Numbered from the stretch's first letter, positions 8,525-16,696 are shown. The stretch: DNA of 64,000 nt from Paenalcaligenes faecalis (GCF_027557445.1 NZ_CP106841.1:1474001-1538000), one strand, 5' to 3'. The notes: a model not told the origin generated them from the letters alone. Made by a program: numbers and translations.

Positions 8525-9370
8525 TTGATTAGTAGTCTCAATCAGTTTTTAGGCGGCGAGCTTGTTCGTATTATCTCGTCGGCTCTTGTCATCGTTGTGG
8601 CAATTATCCTCAACCATCTAAATGTTCGTTATCAAACCTCACCCGCACGAGCCCAAGCCAAAAGAGGCCAAGGTCGCCAGCAATTAGTCTTAATCAAAAA
8701 TGTCATTATCCTCAGTGCAGTGAGCTTTATTGTAATGATTTGGGCCACAAAAATTGCAGGCGTGGCTATTTCGCTCTCTGCCTTTGCTATGGCCTTAGTG
8801 CTATCGACTAAAGAGTTGATTATGTGTATTACAGGCTACACCATGTTTGCTATGTCACGCCCTTTTAATGTGGGCGATCACGTTGCGCTCAGTGGTGTTC
8901 AAGGTCTGGTAGTCGATGTAGACCTATTAAACTTAACGCTCTCGGAAACAAATGGATCCCACCAAATCACGGGTAAAACCATTATATTACCTAATAGCGT
9001 TTTACTCACGGCGGTGATTACGAATCATTTAGGTTTAGGCGCTTTTGTAGTAGGTACAGTACGCATGGCCGTCCCCTATGCCGTGAATCGACAGGCGTTT
9101 AGTGACATTGCTATTGCTACGGCAACCCAGATCTGCGAACCTTGGGCTAATGACTCCCAACGCCATTTTCAACGCTTAGGATCACGTGCTTTATTAGAAG
9201 CCCCATCAAATAAAGTGGAGGTTTTTTGGGAGCCAGTAGATACCAAACAGCACTGGGTAGAGATTCGTTTTTTAGTTCCAGTAGCACAACAAGAACACGT
9301 CGCTCAACTCATTCAAAATCAAATATGGGAACAATACGGCGAAGAACTTGCTGCTGTAAATAAAGCATAG
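8525..9370 (+). CDS. MscS-family mechanosensitive channel
   Basis: 281 aa with three hydrophobic segments (residues ~12-30, 55-78, 80-100), the third being the pore-type helix leading into MSRPFNVGDHVALSG, the beta-domain signature of MscS proteins. The cytosolic C-terminal part (~120-275) fits the MscS alpha/beta vestibule. Small members act as tension-gated ion channels in the inner membrane. The start is TTG (MISSLNQF) with AGGG 9 nt upstream; the context is a stand-alone gene with its own terminator. Confidence 0.82.
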   Translation: MISSLNQFLGGELVRIISSALVIVVAIILNHLNVRYQTSPARAQAKRGQGRQQLVLIKNVIILSAVSFIVMIWATKIAGVAISLSAFAMALVLSTKELIMCITGYTMFAMSRPFNVGDHVALSGVQGLVVDVDLLNLTLSETNGSHQITGKTIILPNSVLLTAVITNHLGLGAFVVGTVRMAVPYAVNRQAFSDIAIATATQICEPWANDSQRHFQRLGSRALLEAPSNKVEVFWEPVDTKQHWVEIRFLVPVAQQEHVAQLIQNQIWEQYGEELAAVNKA

Positions 9371-9371
9371 A

Positions 9372-9410
9372 AAAAGGACTTCAGCAATATAAGCCGAAGT
9401 CCTTTTCTGT
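9372..9410 (+). terminator. Terminator after the mscS-like gene
   Basis: An 11-bp perfect stem (AAAAGGACTTC, 9372-9382, with 9396-9406) ending in TTTT, directly after the stop codon. It could also serve the convergent OsmC gene. Confidence 0.8.
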
Positions 9411-9438
9411 ATTGATCGATGGATATAAATGACGACTA

Positions 9439-9882
9439 TTACGACTCGATCGTCACCGTGCCTGCTTTAAGCACCACACCATTTGCCAAACAGTCCCCTA
9501 CAGGGCATTTTTCAGCAATATAAGTCACAAACTCATCCACTGCGGCTTTAGGAGAAGGGCTTTTGATGTAATAGTGATAACGGACTTCGGTAAAACCACA
9601 ACGCACATCGGCTTTATCCAAAAACCCATCCAAATCCAAATCACCCTCAAGCTCAACACGAAAATCGTCTAGCTGAACACCAAACTTTTGGGCATAAACC
9701 CGTGCCACAATTGCCTGACACGCACCCAATGCACCCAATAGGGCCTCTACAGGATTCATTCCTGTATTTGTTCCACCCAGATCAACGGGCTCATCCAACA
9801 CAAACTGAAAGCCACGAGCACTTACATGAACCACCGTACCATTTTGCAAATGCGCGGAGGTTTTAACTTGTTGAACTGCCAT
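9439..9882 (-). CDS. OsmC-family peroxiredoxin-like protein
   Basis: 147 aa. OsmC/Ohr proteins reduce organic hydroperoxides using two cysteines. Both are visible: LGACQAIV (Cys ~55) and AEKCPVGDCL (Cys ~125, with an additional Cys at ~130). The start at 9882 has AGGGG 6 nt upstream. The exact substrate and the OsmC versus YhfA-type subgroup are not resolvable; PVDLGGTNTGMNPVEALL is closer to the YhfA-like branch. Confidence 0.85.
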   Translation of the reverse strand: MAVQQVKTSAHLQNGTVVHVSARGFQFVLDEPVDLGGTNTGMNPVEALLGALGACQAIVARVYAQKFGVQLDDFRVELEGDLDLDGFLDKADVRCGFTEVRYHYYIKSPSPKAAVDEFVTYIAEKCPVGDCLANGVVLKAGTVTIES

Positions 9883-9950
9883 AATAGCCCCTAAAAATAA
9901 AAAGGAATCGATTCAACTACTTTTATTCTACGTGTTTAACACACAAATAT

Positions 9951-9988
9951 AAAAAAAGACCAAATCCTTAAATTTTATTTGGTCTTTT
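9951..9988 (-). terminator. Terminator of the 115-aa hypothetical gene
   Basis: A 12-bp stem AAAAGACCAAAT (9954-9965) with 9977-9988, followed by a T-rich tract on the minus strand, 40 bp downstream of the stop codon. Confidence 0.8.
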
Positions 9989-10027
9989 ATTTTGTCATTT
10001 AATTTAATGACAGCAAAAAATTAATCG

Positions 10028-10375
10028 TTATTCTTTCCAGTGTGCAAAGACGGCATTAATTTGTTCTACAGCAAATGCCATATCATCTAACTCACCGTCT
10101 TCGTGGCAATAACCAAGCTCTCGGCCTAAGTTTCCAAATTCTTTTCCAGGAAAGCCTTGATTAACCCCTTTTTTATTGACTACTATCGCAGACAACAAAG
10201 GGCGATTATTCGTATCTTCTTCGGTGGAAATCTCATTCAAATAAGAAGTCAGCGTTTGGCGATCATCCGGATTTTTTAAATTTAGTTTAAGCAATGCTGC
10301 TACATCATCATAAAAAACCGTTTTTTGTTTTTTTGCCACATCTTTCAAATATTCAGCCAACACACTAACCGCCAC
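10028..10375 (-). CDS. Hypothetical protein
   Basis: 115 aa from a GTG start (MAVSVLAEYLKDVAKKQK) that has GGAG at good distance; a TTG 12 bp further upstream is less likely. Soluble, acidic, mixed helix; no motif recognised (NKKGVNQGFPGKEF and LGYCHEDGELDDM are the most distinctive stretches). Stand-alone gene with its own terminator, so probably real. Confidence 0.65.
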   Translation of the reverse strand: MAVSVLAEYLKDVAKKQKTVFYDDVAALLKLNLKNPDDRQTLTSYLNEISTEEDTNNRPLLSAIVVNKKGVNQGFPGKEFGNLGRELGYCHEDGELDDMAFAVEQINAVFAHWKE

Positions 10376-10573
10376 CAGACTCTCCAAGACTCAATGCATC
10401 CCCTAAATCCAACCCAGATGCAGAAAAAAAAGTATAAATAAAGGAACATGATTATACCTTTTTAACGCCTTTTTAGCACCCCTTTAAGGACAAATAGCGG
10501 TCTATAATTTCAGCCAACGCCCTTAGTAAAAATAAGCGGCTCTTTTTTCTTCTCTACACTGGACAAACCGAAC

Positions 10574-10855
10574 ATGTCAGAAAAACCCATGGATCAAGAT
10601 CAACAAACGCTCTTAGGCATTGCTTTTGCCGATCAAGCCTTATTGTCCGCACATATTGCTATGTTTGCGGCTAAAACTGGCAATCCTCACGAGACCATCG
10701 ATTTATTGCATGAAATTACCGATGAAATATCAAACCGCTACAATTTATCTGGTGTAGCTAAAGACACCATGAAACTGCGCATCAGTAAAACCATTAGCCT
10801 GGCTTCAGCGATTATTGGTAATAAAAATGCTACGACAAGCTCTGACAAGCACTAA
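10574..10855 (+). CDS. Hypothetical small protein
   Basis: 93 aa, helical, no membrane segment or known motif. It starts MSEKPMDQDQQTLLGIAF and ends in a polar tail. A hairpin follows the stop codon. The IS607 element inserted 110 bp downstream. Confidence 0.6.
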   Translation: MSEKPMDQDQQTLLGIAFADQALLSAHIAMFAAKTGNPHETIDLLHEITDEISNRYNLSGVAKDTMKLRISKTISLASAIIGNKNATTSSDKH

Positions 10856-10860
10856 CAATA

Positions 10861-10893
10861 CAACGTCCCTTCAAAGCAACTGCGGGGACGTTG
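10861..10893 (+). terminator. Terminator-like hairpin
   Basis: A 9-bp stem CAACGTCCC (10861-10869) with GGGACGTTG (10885-10893), just after a stop codon; the T-tract is short. Confidence 0.6.
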
Positions 10894-10997
10894 CTTATTA
10901 CCACCAAATAGAACGACGGCACAGCAATCTGGATTCCAGCGACACTCACTACTACGAGCCGCGGTACTACCGTTCTGCAATACCTACGCAAAACCAG

Positions 10998-12203
10998 TCA
11001 TTTCTGACTAAACCTGCTGCTTGCTTCCTGCTTCACCGAGGCCGGTTTCACCGCGCTCTTGCGAGTGCGGCCAGCGCCTTCCTCTCCACAGGCTGACACG
11101 GTGGAACTCACCGCCATGTTCTTCAGATTGGTTGCCGCGTTCAGGTCGCGGTCATGGACCACGCCACAGGCGGGGCACGTCCACTCGCGCACGACCAGCG
11201 GCAGAGCTTCGAGCCTGTGCCCGCAAGCCGAACACGTCTTGCTGCTCGGGTAGAACCGATCTGCCACAACGACCTGCCCGCCGCGCATCACCGTCTTGTA
11301 TTCCAGTTGCCGACGGAACTCGAAGAAGCCCATATCGGCGATGGAGCGGGCCAGATGGCGGTTCCTCACCATGCCGCGCACGTTCAGGTCCTCAATGCCA
11401 ATGGTGTGGAATCGGCGCGTGAGGTCCGTCGTGAGCTTGTGCAGGGCGTCCGAACGGATCGCGGCAATGCGGGCATGCAGCCTCGCCAGCTTCGCCTTGG
11501 CCTTCTTGCGATTGGCTGATCCTTTTTGTTTGCGGCTCAGACTGCGCGAGAGCCGTTGCAACCGGGCCTGCAGCGCCTTGTGAGGCTTCGGACCGGGGAT
11601 CGGTGGCTCTCCCGTTGAGAGCGTCGCCAGCGCCGCAACACCCAAATCCACGCCCACCACGCCTTGGTTTTTGGCTTGGGGTAGATGTGAATCGTCTTGG
11701 GTATCCACGGCAATGCTGACAAACCAGCGGTCGGCCACACGGGAGACCGTGGCCGACAGGATCTTGCCCGCGAAGCGCAACGACTCGCGCATGCGCACCC
11801 ATCCCAGATTGGGGATGCGTATGCGGCAGCCGTCGATGCTGAACTGGTCATTGGTGAGCGTGAAACGGTCGTGCACGCCCTTCTTGCGGGGCTGCGGATA
11901 TTTGGCGCGGCCAGCGAAGAAGTTCTGAAATGCTTGCCCCAACTGAATGATCGCCATTTGTGGCGCGTTCTTGGTGACTTCAAGCATCCAGGGAAATTGC
12001 TCGCGCTTGATGGCATTCAACTGGCGGCGCAGCGCCGCCTGTGTGGGCTTGGTTTGGCGGTTGTCCAACTTCCATGCCTCATATTGGCATTTCCACTCAG
12101 CCAGCGCCCAATTGTAAGCAAAGCGGGCCGTGCCTGCTGCGCGGGCAAAGTAGGTCGCCTGTACGTTGTTCGGATCAAGCGCGATGCGATGCGCGATCAG
12201 CAT
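10998..12203 (-). CDS. tnpB: TnpB, IS607-associated RNA-guided nuclease
   Basis: 401 aa. TnpB proteins are the RuvC nucleases ancestral to Cas12; they use a right-end RNA to cut DNA and so help element maintenance. The catalytic set is complete: Asp186 (GVDLGVA), Glu271 (IGIEDLNV), Asp353 (HDRDLNAATNL). A zinc ribbon is formed by Cys324/327 and Cys343/346. The start overlaps the tnpA stop. The guide RNA would be read from the 3' end of this gene across the element edge at 10967 into the flank. It is nearly identical to the copy at 21560. Confidence 0.92.
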   Translation of the reverse strand: MLIAHRIALDPNNVQATYFARAAGTARFAYNWALAEWKCQYEAWKLDNRQTKPTQAALRRQLNAIKREQFPWMLEVTKNAPQMAIIQLGQAFQNFFAGRAKYPQPRKKGVHDRFTLTNDQFSIDGCRIRIPNLGWVRMRESLRFAGKILSATVSRVADRWFVSIAVDTQDDSHLPQAKNQGVVGVDLGVAALATLSTGEPPIPGPKPHKALQARLQRLSRSLSRKQKGSANRKKAKAKLARLHARIAAIRSDALHKLTTDLTRRFHTIGIEDLNVRGMVRNRHLARSIADMGFFEFRRQLEYKTVMRGGQVVVADRFYPSSKTCSACGHRLEALPLVVREWTCPACGVVHDRDLNAATNLKNMAVSSTVSACGEEGAGRTRKSAVKPASVKQEASSRFSQK

Positions 12204-12844
12204 TGCGATGCCTCCACGGCGGCCTTTACGCCATCGAGCAGTTTCTGATTCTTACGCGAGCGCGAGCCATACAGTCGTGCGCTGAATACGGTAAGAATCT
12301 CCAGCACGTCCTTCGCCAGATCTTCCTCGAACGTCGTGTCTTCGCCTTGGTTGAGGATCACCACCTCGACGCCCTTGGCTTCGCAAATGGCGAACACCAG
12401 TTCCGCACCGAAGCGCAGCAGCCGGTCTTTGTGCGTGATCACCAAGCGCCCGATTTGGCCGTCGATGATGGCCTCCAGCAGCTTTTTGAGGCCCTTCTTG
12501 TGGTAGTTCATGCCGGAGCCAAGATCAGCGATGACCTCGAATGTCCAGCCTTGGCGGGCGCAGTACAGTTCCAGCACCTGCTTTTGGCGCTCCAAATCAT
12601 CCTTCTGGTCGTGGCTGGAGACGCGGGCATAAGCCACGGTGCGGCGCTGCGTGTCCGCCGCAGCGCGGAACAGTTCGGGCTTGAGCTTGGCGAGGTCGTA
12701 GCGGCGGTGGCCGCCCGCCGTGTACTCGGCGGCCAGTCTGCCCGACGCCTCCCAGCGGCGCAGGGTCGTGATGGACACGCCCAGCGCCTTGGCGGCTTCA
12801 CCTATGCTAACTAATCTCTCCATATTGGAGAGTATTGCATACAT
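12197..12844 (-). CDS. tnpA: IS607-family serine recombinase
   Basis: 215 aa. The N-terminal MerR-like DNA-binding domain (IGEAAKALGVSITTLRRWE) is followed by a resolvase domain with the catalytic serine region VAYARVSSHDQK (Ser ~76) and the conserved arginines in THKDRLLRFG. It cuts and rejoins DNA to move the element. The start may be the ATG at 12823 (MERLVSIGEAAK), which is the usual family start; the 12844 start adds seven residues. A 17-bp palindrome covers the inner start. Confidence 0.9.
   Translation of the reverse strand: MYAILSNMERLVSIGEAAKALGVSITTLRRWEASGRLAAEYTAGGHRRYDLAKLKPELFRAAADTQRRTVAYARVSSHDQKDDLERQKQVLELYCARQGWTFEVIADLGSGMNYHKKGLKKLLEAIIDGQIGRLVITHKDRLLRFGAELVFAICEAKGVEVVILNQGEDTTFEEDLAKDVLEILTVFSARLYGSRSRKNQKLLDGVKAAVEASQC
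12816..12832. promoter_or_regulatory. Palindrome over the tnpA start
   Basis: CTCTCCA-TAT-TGGAGAG, a perfect 7-bp inverted repeat centred on the inner tnpA start codon (12823). Likely an autoregulatory operator or translational hairpin for the IS607 transposase; inference from position only. Confidence 0.45.
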
Positions 12845-12915
12845 TTAATAATGATTCAATCGAACAGTTCGAGCCCCTGCCGCCATGCAGCCGGAACAGA
12901 TACCCTATTATTTAG

Positions 12916-13449
12916 CTAAGGTGCTAAAACCATATGGTTAATATCAAAACCTTGGGTCTGTGCGTAATTAAATAGCTGCTGTACGACCTCAGGATCTGCG
13001 TTCTTGTTTCTAGACAAAACCCATAAGTATTCACGATTAGGCGTACCCACCAACGAGTATTCGTAATTACCCTCTAGCCTTAAAATCCAATAATCACCCC
13101 AAACAAATGGCAGCCAAGACATCCACTCTGGGGCAAATCGAACCTCTAGCTTTGCCAAGTTAACCTCACCCGCCTTCGCCAAACGCCCCTCTCCTGACGC
13201 AACGGCCACAGAGCCATCCTTTTGTAGGCACTGGTTAGTTACTGAAATGGTTGTGTTTGAGGTTAAGACATACTCAGCCTCTACATCACCAATACAGTCT
13301 TTTTGAAAACGATTGGGTAGGCGAGCCTGCTCATACCATTTGCCCATGTATTTATTTAAATCGACATCGGCTTGTGTGGTCAAATTCGAATCCATGGCGG
13401 TGCAACCCAGTAAGGTCGCAGCAATTGAAACACATAGAATATTTTTCAT
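12916..13449 (-). CDS. blc: Outer-membrane lipocalin
   Basis: 177 aa from the ATG at 13449 (MKNILCVSIAATLLGC): signal peptide with lipobox LLGC, so a lipoprotein. The lipocalin motif GKWYEQARLPNRFQ and the second structurally conserved region around YWILRLEGNYEYSLVGTP are present, as is the YLWVLSRN strand typical of Blc/apolipoprotein-D-like bacterial lipocalins. These bind lipids, such as lysophospholipids, at the outer membrane. A longer in-frame start at 13473 lacks a ribosome site. Confidence 0.88.
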   Translation of the reverse strand: MKNILCVSIAATLLGCTAMDSNLTTQADVDLNKYMGKWYEQARLPNRFQKDCIGDVEAEYVLTSNTTISVTNQCLQKDGSVAVASGEGRLAKAGEVNLAKLEVRFAPEWMSWLPFVWGDYWILRLEGNYEYSLVGTPNREYLWVLSRNKNADPEVVQQLFNYAQTQGFDINHMVLAP

Positions 13450-13495
13450 GGGCTTTCTTCTTAATGAGATCAATTAAGAATAGCTCTTAAAACCG

Positions 13496-13849
13496 CTATT
13501 GAAACTGATCTGAAATCCATCTAATCCCAAAATAAAAAGGGTATGGCGCAATCGCTATGATTAGCCCTTGGGCATAAGAAAGCCCAAGTAACCCGTAGCC
13601 AAATGGGGCTAACAACACATTCAACCAAAAAATACCCATACCCGCAAAACCACTCATTAACGAGTTAACCCAGCGATAGACTAAAAAACCAATCCCAACA
13701 ACCGCTAGCGGTATAGCCACCCATTGCCAAACCGGTAGGCCTAACACCCAAGTTAAGGCCGGGCCTAGACCAAAAAAACTAGCCACAATATTGACTACAC
13801 TTAAAAACAGAGCGCCCCCAAGGGCAAAACCGGGAAGGTATTGAAGCAT
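13496..13849 (-). CDS. Hypothetical inner-membrane protein
   Basis: 117 aa with about four hydrophobic helices (residues ~5-25, 35-60, 65-85, 88-110) and few charges. No recognised family. It lies 46 bp upstream of blc on the same strand and could be cotranscribed with it. Confidence 0.6.
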   Translation of the reverse strand: MLQYLPGFALGGALFLSVVNIVASFFGLGPALTWVLGLPVWQWVAIPLAVVGIGFLVYRWVNSLMSGFAGMGIFWLNVLLAPFGYGLLGLSYAQGLIIAIAPYPFYFGIRWISDQFQ

Positions 13850-14026
13850 TTTTTAGGTTCTTTTTTTGCAATAATATTTTTGTGTATGTATGCACTTCTT
13901 GGTATCGAGCCCTAGCATGACTAAACGGCTGCCGTGTGGCTTCTGAGTCTGCGGTTTTGTGGGCCGGGGACTACCAATAGGTTATGTACTATAATTTGAA
14001 GGAATTTTAATCTTGGTTGGTTAGAT

Positions 14027-14155
14027 ATGATGATACCCTTAAAAAAGCTACTCTTTAAAATAATCAATAGCATTGTGGTGCTCGCTCTTGCTGTTGTCAT
14101 CATTGTTGCCTTTTACTTTGGTGTAGGCAACCTACTTTCATCACTTCTGCTGTAG
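14027..14155 (+). CDS. Possible 42-aa single-span membrane protein
   Basis: A 42-codon frame: a short basic start (MMIPLKKLLFK) and one long hydrophobic helix (INSIVVLALAVVIIVAF). The ribosome site is weak (GGTTGG). Low evidence beyond the hydrophobic pattern. On the plus strand it is followed directly by an open 50-codon stretch starting GTG 14160, which conflicts with the exported-peptide gene on the other strand. Confidence 0.35.
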   Translation: MMIPLKKLLFKIINSIVVLALAVVIIVAFYFGVGNLLSSLLL

Positions 14156-14259
14156 TCGTGTGGCCAAATCAGCCTGCGTCCAGTCTTTGCGTTGGCGTGA
14201 AGATGCTATCAAGACCAACACAGGGGTTATCGTTTCAAAAAATGGCAAAATTATTGAAA

Positions 14260-14406
14260 TTACGGCCGCTGAACTAAAAGACAAACCTCTTGAGCTACCT
14301 TTACAGCCCTAACCCCTAACTCAAAACCCTCATCAAACCCATCTGCATGTGCAGGACTAGCCATTAGCCCTATACCTATAGCTGCAATAGCTATCACTTT
14401 CCTCAT
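14260..14406 (-). CDS. Possible 48-aa exported peptide
   Basis: Starts MRKVIAIAAIGIGLMASPAHA, a textbook Sec signal peptide with an AHA cleavage site, leaving ~27 residues (DGFDEGFELGVRAVKV...). GGAG lies 8 nt upstream of the ATG. Unknown function. It overlaps an open plus-strand stretch (14160-14312), so only one of the two is likely coding; the signal peptide and ribosome site favour this one. Confidence 0.4.
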   Translation of the reverse strand: MRKVIAIAAIGIGLMASPAHADGFDEGFELGVRAVKVAQEVCLLVQRP

Positions 14407-14445
14407 ATCTCTCTCCGCATTAATTAATACGAAGATAGTACCAAC

Positions 14446-14466
14446 AAAAAGCCCCTCGATTGAGGG
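14446..14466 (-). terminator. Terminator hairpin on the minus strand
   Basis: CCCTC-GATT-GAGGG (14453-14466) followed on the minus strand by GCTTTTTG. There is no minus-strand gene immediately upstream of it now (higBA is on the plus strand), which fits a rearranged junction. Confidence 0.55.
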
Positions 14467-14551
14467 ACTGAAACTCTAACCAACAACTAAAGCCCGCGCA
14501 ATGGCGGACAAACTGCTTGCGATAGTCCCAATTTGGGACCATAATAAATCT

Positions 14552-14710
14552 ATGAGAGTCATCGCTATTAGCACCCTACATCAATTCTGGGAAATGCATC
14601 CAGATGCAGAGCAGCCTATCAAGGCGTGGTTTGATGAGGCGAGCAAAGCCACATGGACACAACCCTCTGATGTAAAAGCCCACTATGGAAATCCGCCCTA
14701 TTCGTACTGA
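14552..14710 (+). pseudogene. higB: HigB-type toxin, C-terminally truncated
   Basis: Starts MRVIAISTLHQFWEMHPDAE and matches the first ~48 residues of chromosomal HigB mRNA interferases, normally ~100 aa. After KATWTQPSDVKAHYGN the frame ends within six residues, inside the start of higA. The second half, which carries the catalytic core residues of the RelE fold, has been deleted and the junction falls at the higA start codon. The toxin should be inactive. An in-frame extension to 14501 is not part of the family. Confidence 0.75.
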
Positions 14711-15065
14711 GGCAGACTATAAAGCTGCCTTAAAAGTAGTATCTCGCTTGGTTGAGCTTGATCCAGATATTGATACACCTGAAGGTGATCAGCTGGACAT
14801 ACTAGCTACTCTTATCCAAGTCTATGAAGCCAAGAACTTCCCAATTGATCTACCAGATCCTATTGAAGCCATTAAGTTTCGTATGGAGCAAGCAGGCCTT
14901 ACAGCTAAGGACCTTGAGCCTATGATCGGTCGCCGTAACCGTGTTTATGAAATTCTAAATCGTAAGCGCCAACTAACCCTGCCTATGATCTGGAAGCTTC
15001 ATACAGAACTTGGCATTCCAGCTGAGAACTTGATTCAGCCTTCGGCTGAGTTGGCTCACGCTTAA
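14685..15065 (+). CDS. higA: HigA-type antitoxin
   Basis: 126 aa, full length for the family. It begins MEIRPIRTEADYKAAL and has an Xre-type helix-turn-helix at ~75-120 (IKFRMEQAGLTAKDLEPMIG, then NRVYEILNRKRQLTLPM). It normally neutralises HigB and represses the operon. Here the toxin is truncated, so this is an orphan antitoxin. An IS-end relic begins 24 bp after the stop codon. Confidence 0.87.
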   Translation: MEIRPIRTEADYKAALKVVSRLVELDPDIDTPEGDQLDILATLIQVYEAKNFPIDLPDPIEAIKFRMEQAGLTAKDLEPMIGRRNRVYEILNRKRQLTLPMIWKLHTELGIPAENLIQPSAELAHA

Positions 15066-15088
15066 CACTACAAAAAAGCCCCTCAGTT

Positions 15089-15112
15089 TGAACTGCCCCC
15101 AATAAGTTGGAC
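15089..15112. mobile_element. Relic of an IS3-family (IS150-like) terminal repeat
   Basis: TGAACTGCCCCCAATAAGTT followed by GGAC. It matches the end of the complete IS3 element at 55391 (TGAACTGACCCCAAGAAGTT...) with few differences. No IS body is attached. It marks the point at which trbM is cut, so an IS was once here and was lost by deletion. Confidence 0.6.
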
Positions 15113-15497
15113 AGCGATCCCTATCCGAGCCGTCCCCTAAAGTACACTCTCTCCTGACTTTAGGTACTCGTAATCGCTGATTTAAAAAGTCTGCATCACA
15201 ACGCCCTGTTCCCTGCGCGATAGCATGAATAAGGGCTGGCATATTACCCGTGTCCGTACTGCTAGAAGCCGGACACAAACCAAGAAATGCTTTACGTGCA
15301 TTAACTGTTTTCCCCCAGTCCAGTGCCCCTTTACGGTAACGCTTAATTCCAAAATAATGACTTAACGCAGGGTTACACTCAGACGGTCGCTCCGAGGACG
15401 ATAGACATAAAACCGCTTCACACGCTAAACGTGCCTCTCCAGTTAATAACTCAGCCTGTGCGGAATTGAGCATAAAAAAGCTGCCAATGGCAGCCAT
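15113..15497 (-). pseudogene. trbM: TrbM-like conjugal transfer protein, truncated
   Basis: N-terminal signal peptide (MAAIGSFFMLNSAQA), then LTGEARLACEAVLCLSS, RPSECNPALSHYFGI, and KTVNARKAFLGLCP, the cysteine-rich pattern of TrbM (KikA), a periplasmic component of IncP-type mating-pair formation, usually ~190 aa. The homology stops after ~128 residues; the frame then runs through the IS3 end relic and into antisense of higA. The start at 15497 has AAAGGA upstream. A broken remnant of a conjugation locus. Confidence 0.75.
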
Positions 15498-15511
15498 ATC
15501 CTTTTACTTCG

Positions 15512-15831
15512 CTTTTTACGAACCACGTCTTCCTCCCTCCAATGCAGCAAAAATACCTTGTACTGCCAATTGCTCAATCACACCTGCGATTTGCTCAGCA
15601 TTATTTTTAGCAATATTCCACTGCTCAAAGGTCTTACCTTGAGTTTCAACGCGACCCCAATAATGATTCAGCCAAACCATCATGCATAATGAGGGTCTCT
15701 ATTAAGGCATCAAAACAACTCGCATCAATATTTTTATGCTCCGTCAAAATATTAATGGATTGTACGTTTAACCATTGATAATGACTAAAGGTCTGATTCA
15801 CAGGGTCTGTATCAAAACAAATCACCTTCAA
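15512..15831 (-). pseudogene. traL: TraL-like ATPase remnant, deleted and frameshifted
   Basis: Two reading-frame pieces of one gene. The first (from 15831) reads VICFDTDPVNQTFSHYQWLN and IDASCFDALIETLI, the Walker-B-side segment of IncP TraL, a ParA-like nucleotide-binding transfer protein. The P-loop half is missing upstream. Then the frame shifts by one and continues VWLNHYWGRVETQGKTFEQW...GIIEQL-type C-terminal sequence to a stop at 15512. Both deletions and the shift make it nonfunctional. It lies 14 bp upstream of trbM on the same strand. Confidence 0.65.
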
Positions 15832-15876
15832 ATCAAATCTGCTTACCTCAATTAAGCAACATGTTTAAATATCAAT

Positions 15877-15889
15877 AAACACTATGTTT
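15877..15889. promoter_or_regulatory. CI/Cro-type operator upstream of the traL remnant
   Basis: AAACACTATGTTT matches the operator pattern AACAnnnTGTT found in the CI-Cro intergenic region. It lies upstream of the traL remnant rather than between the two regulators. Confidence 0.5.
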
Positions 15890-15920
15890 ATATTTTGCCT
15901 GTAAAAATAAACATCGAGTT

Positions 15921-15937
15921 GTGAAATAATATTTCAC
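15921..15937. promoter_or_regulatory. Perfect 17-bp palindrome
   Basis: GTGAAATA-A-TATTTCAC between the repressor's terminator and the traL remnant; it has the shape of a dimer-binding operator. No known protein assigned. Confidence 0.4.
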
Positions 15938-15953
15938 ACTTTGTGTAGGCAAT

Positions 15954-15976
15954 AAAAAAGCCACCTAAAGGTGGCT
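15954..15976 (-). terminator. Terminator of the CI-like repressor
   Basis: Stem AGCCACCT (15959-15966) with AGGTGGCT (15969-15976) and TTTTTT on the minus strand, 28 bp after the stop codon. Confidence 0.85.
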
Positions 15977-16003
15977 GAAAAAAATGGATGCAGTGAGAAG
16001 TTT

Positions 16004-16696
16004 TTAAAGGGCGTTAAAGCGCTTAAAATCCATTGGCAAGGCTCGAATTACCTTACCTAAGATTCGAGTGCTCTCGGGTTTATCAACCCACTTCCAAGAG
16101 GGATAAGCGACATTATCAGAGCTAACTACCAACTCTGATCCTACTAAAGACAAACGCTTACACAGCACTTCCTCGCCATGCAATAACAAATAAATAGACT
16201 CACCAACATAATCATTCACCAACACATCCACAAAAAGCAGATCGCCAGGATTAATCGTCGGCACCATGGAATCATTTACGGCGACAATAATTTTAATATT
16301 GTCATTTCTGTTAGAAGAGCCAATCATACGATTAGCCACCTCTAAAGGCATTGTCAGACTAGATACAACTTCTGGGTAGTCTTTATTAATAAAACCATTG
16401 CCACACGATGCGGCAGCATCCAACACATCAAATTTAGCTTGATCAGCTAATGAAGCACGTTCAGAAATAAACATAGGACCTTGGTTCTCCATTACCCAAG
16501 TAGCGTTAATTCCTAGCTCCATCTGCGCCTTCAGCAGCCCGTCTTTAGAGGGCCCGCGACTTTCCCAATTGTGCACTATCTGCTGGGACAAATTCAAAAG
16601 ACGCGACATTCCCACCTGATCCTGAGGGGAGCTAAGTTTACCAGTACTATGAGCGGCCATATAAAAACGCCGCATTCGTTCATCCATTTTTTTCAT
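16004..16696 (-). CDS. CI-like phage repressor, S24 peptidase family
   Basis: 230 aa. An N-terminal helix-turn-helix (~25-70: VGMSRLLNLSQQIVHNWESRG) is followed by a LexA/CI-type self-cleaving domain: a candidate cleavage site AASCGNG (~115), catalytic serine in VNDSMVPTINPGD, catalytic lysine in EVLCKRLSL. It would repress lytic or transfer genes and be inactivated through RecA after DNA damage. It is divergent from a Cro-like gene with three operator-like sites between them. A complete switch within an otherwise decayed plasmid-like region. Confidence 0.88.
   Translation of the reverse strand: MKKMDERMRRFYMAAHSTGKLSSPQDQVGMSRLLNLSQQIVHNWESRGPSKDGLLKAQMELGINATWVMENQGPMFISERASLADQAKFDVLDAAASCGNGFINKDYPEVVSSLTMPLEVANRMIGSSNRNDNIKIIVAVNDSMVPTINPGDLLFVDVLVNDYVGESIYLLLHGEEVLCKRLSLVGSELVVSSDNVAYPSWKWVDKPESTRILGKVIRALPMDFKRFNAL

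Larger units (their letters stand above)
10967..12895 (-). mobile_element. IS607-family insertion sequence, copy 1 (complete)
   Basis: It encodes a serine recombinase (tnpA) and tnpB in overlapping order on the minus strand. Its GC content is clearly higher than that of the flanking genes, a sign of recent transfer. The left edge is defined by comparison with copy 2: identity begins at 10967 here and at 21529 there. The right edge lies somewhere between the tnpA start (12844) and blc; 12895 is approximate. IS607 elements make no target duplication, so none is expected. Confidence 0.85.

Noticed and set aside
11021-12814. Long plus-strand open frames over the IS607 tnpB/tnpA genes (also at 21583-23184)
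   Set aside because: They are antisense shadows caused by the high GC of the element; tnpB and tnpA on the minus strand have full catalytic motifs.
14160-14312. 50-codon plus-strand frame from GTG 14160 (ending ELKDKPLELPLQP)
   Set aside because: It overlaps the minus-strand exported-peptide frame, which has a better signal and ribosome site; kept only as an alternative.
14973-15112. Extension of the trbM frame to 14973
   Set aside because: This part is the IS3 end relic and antisense of higA, not TrbM sequence.
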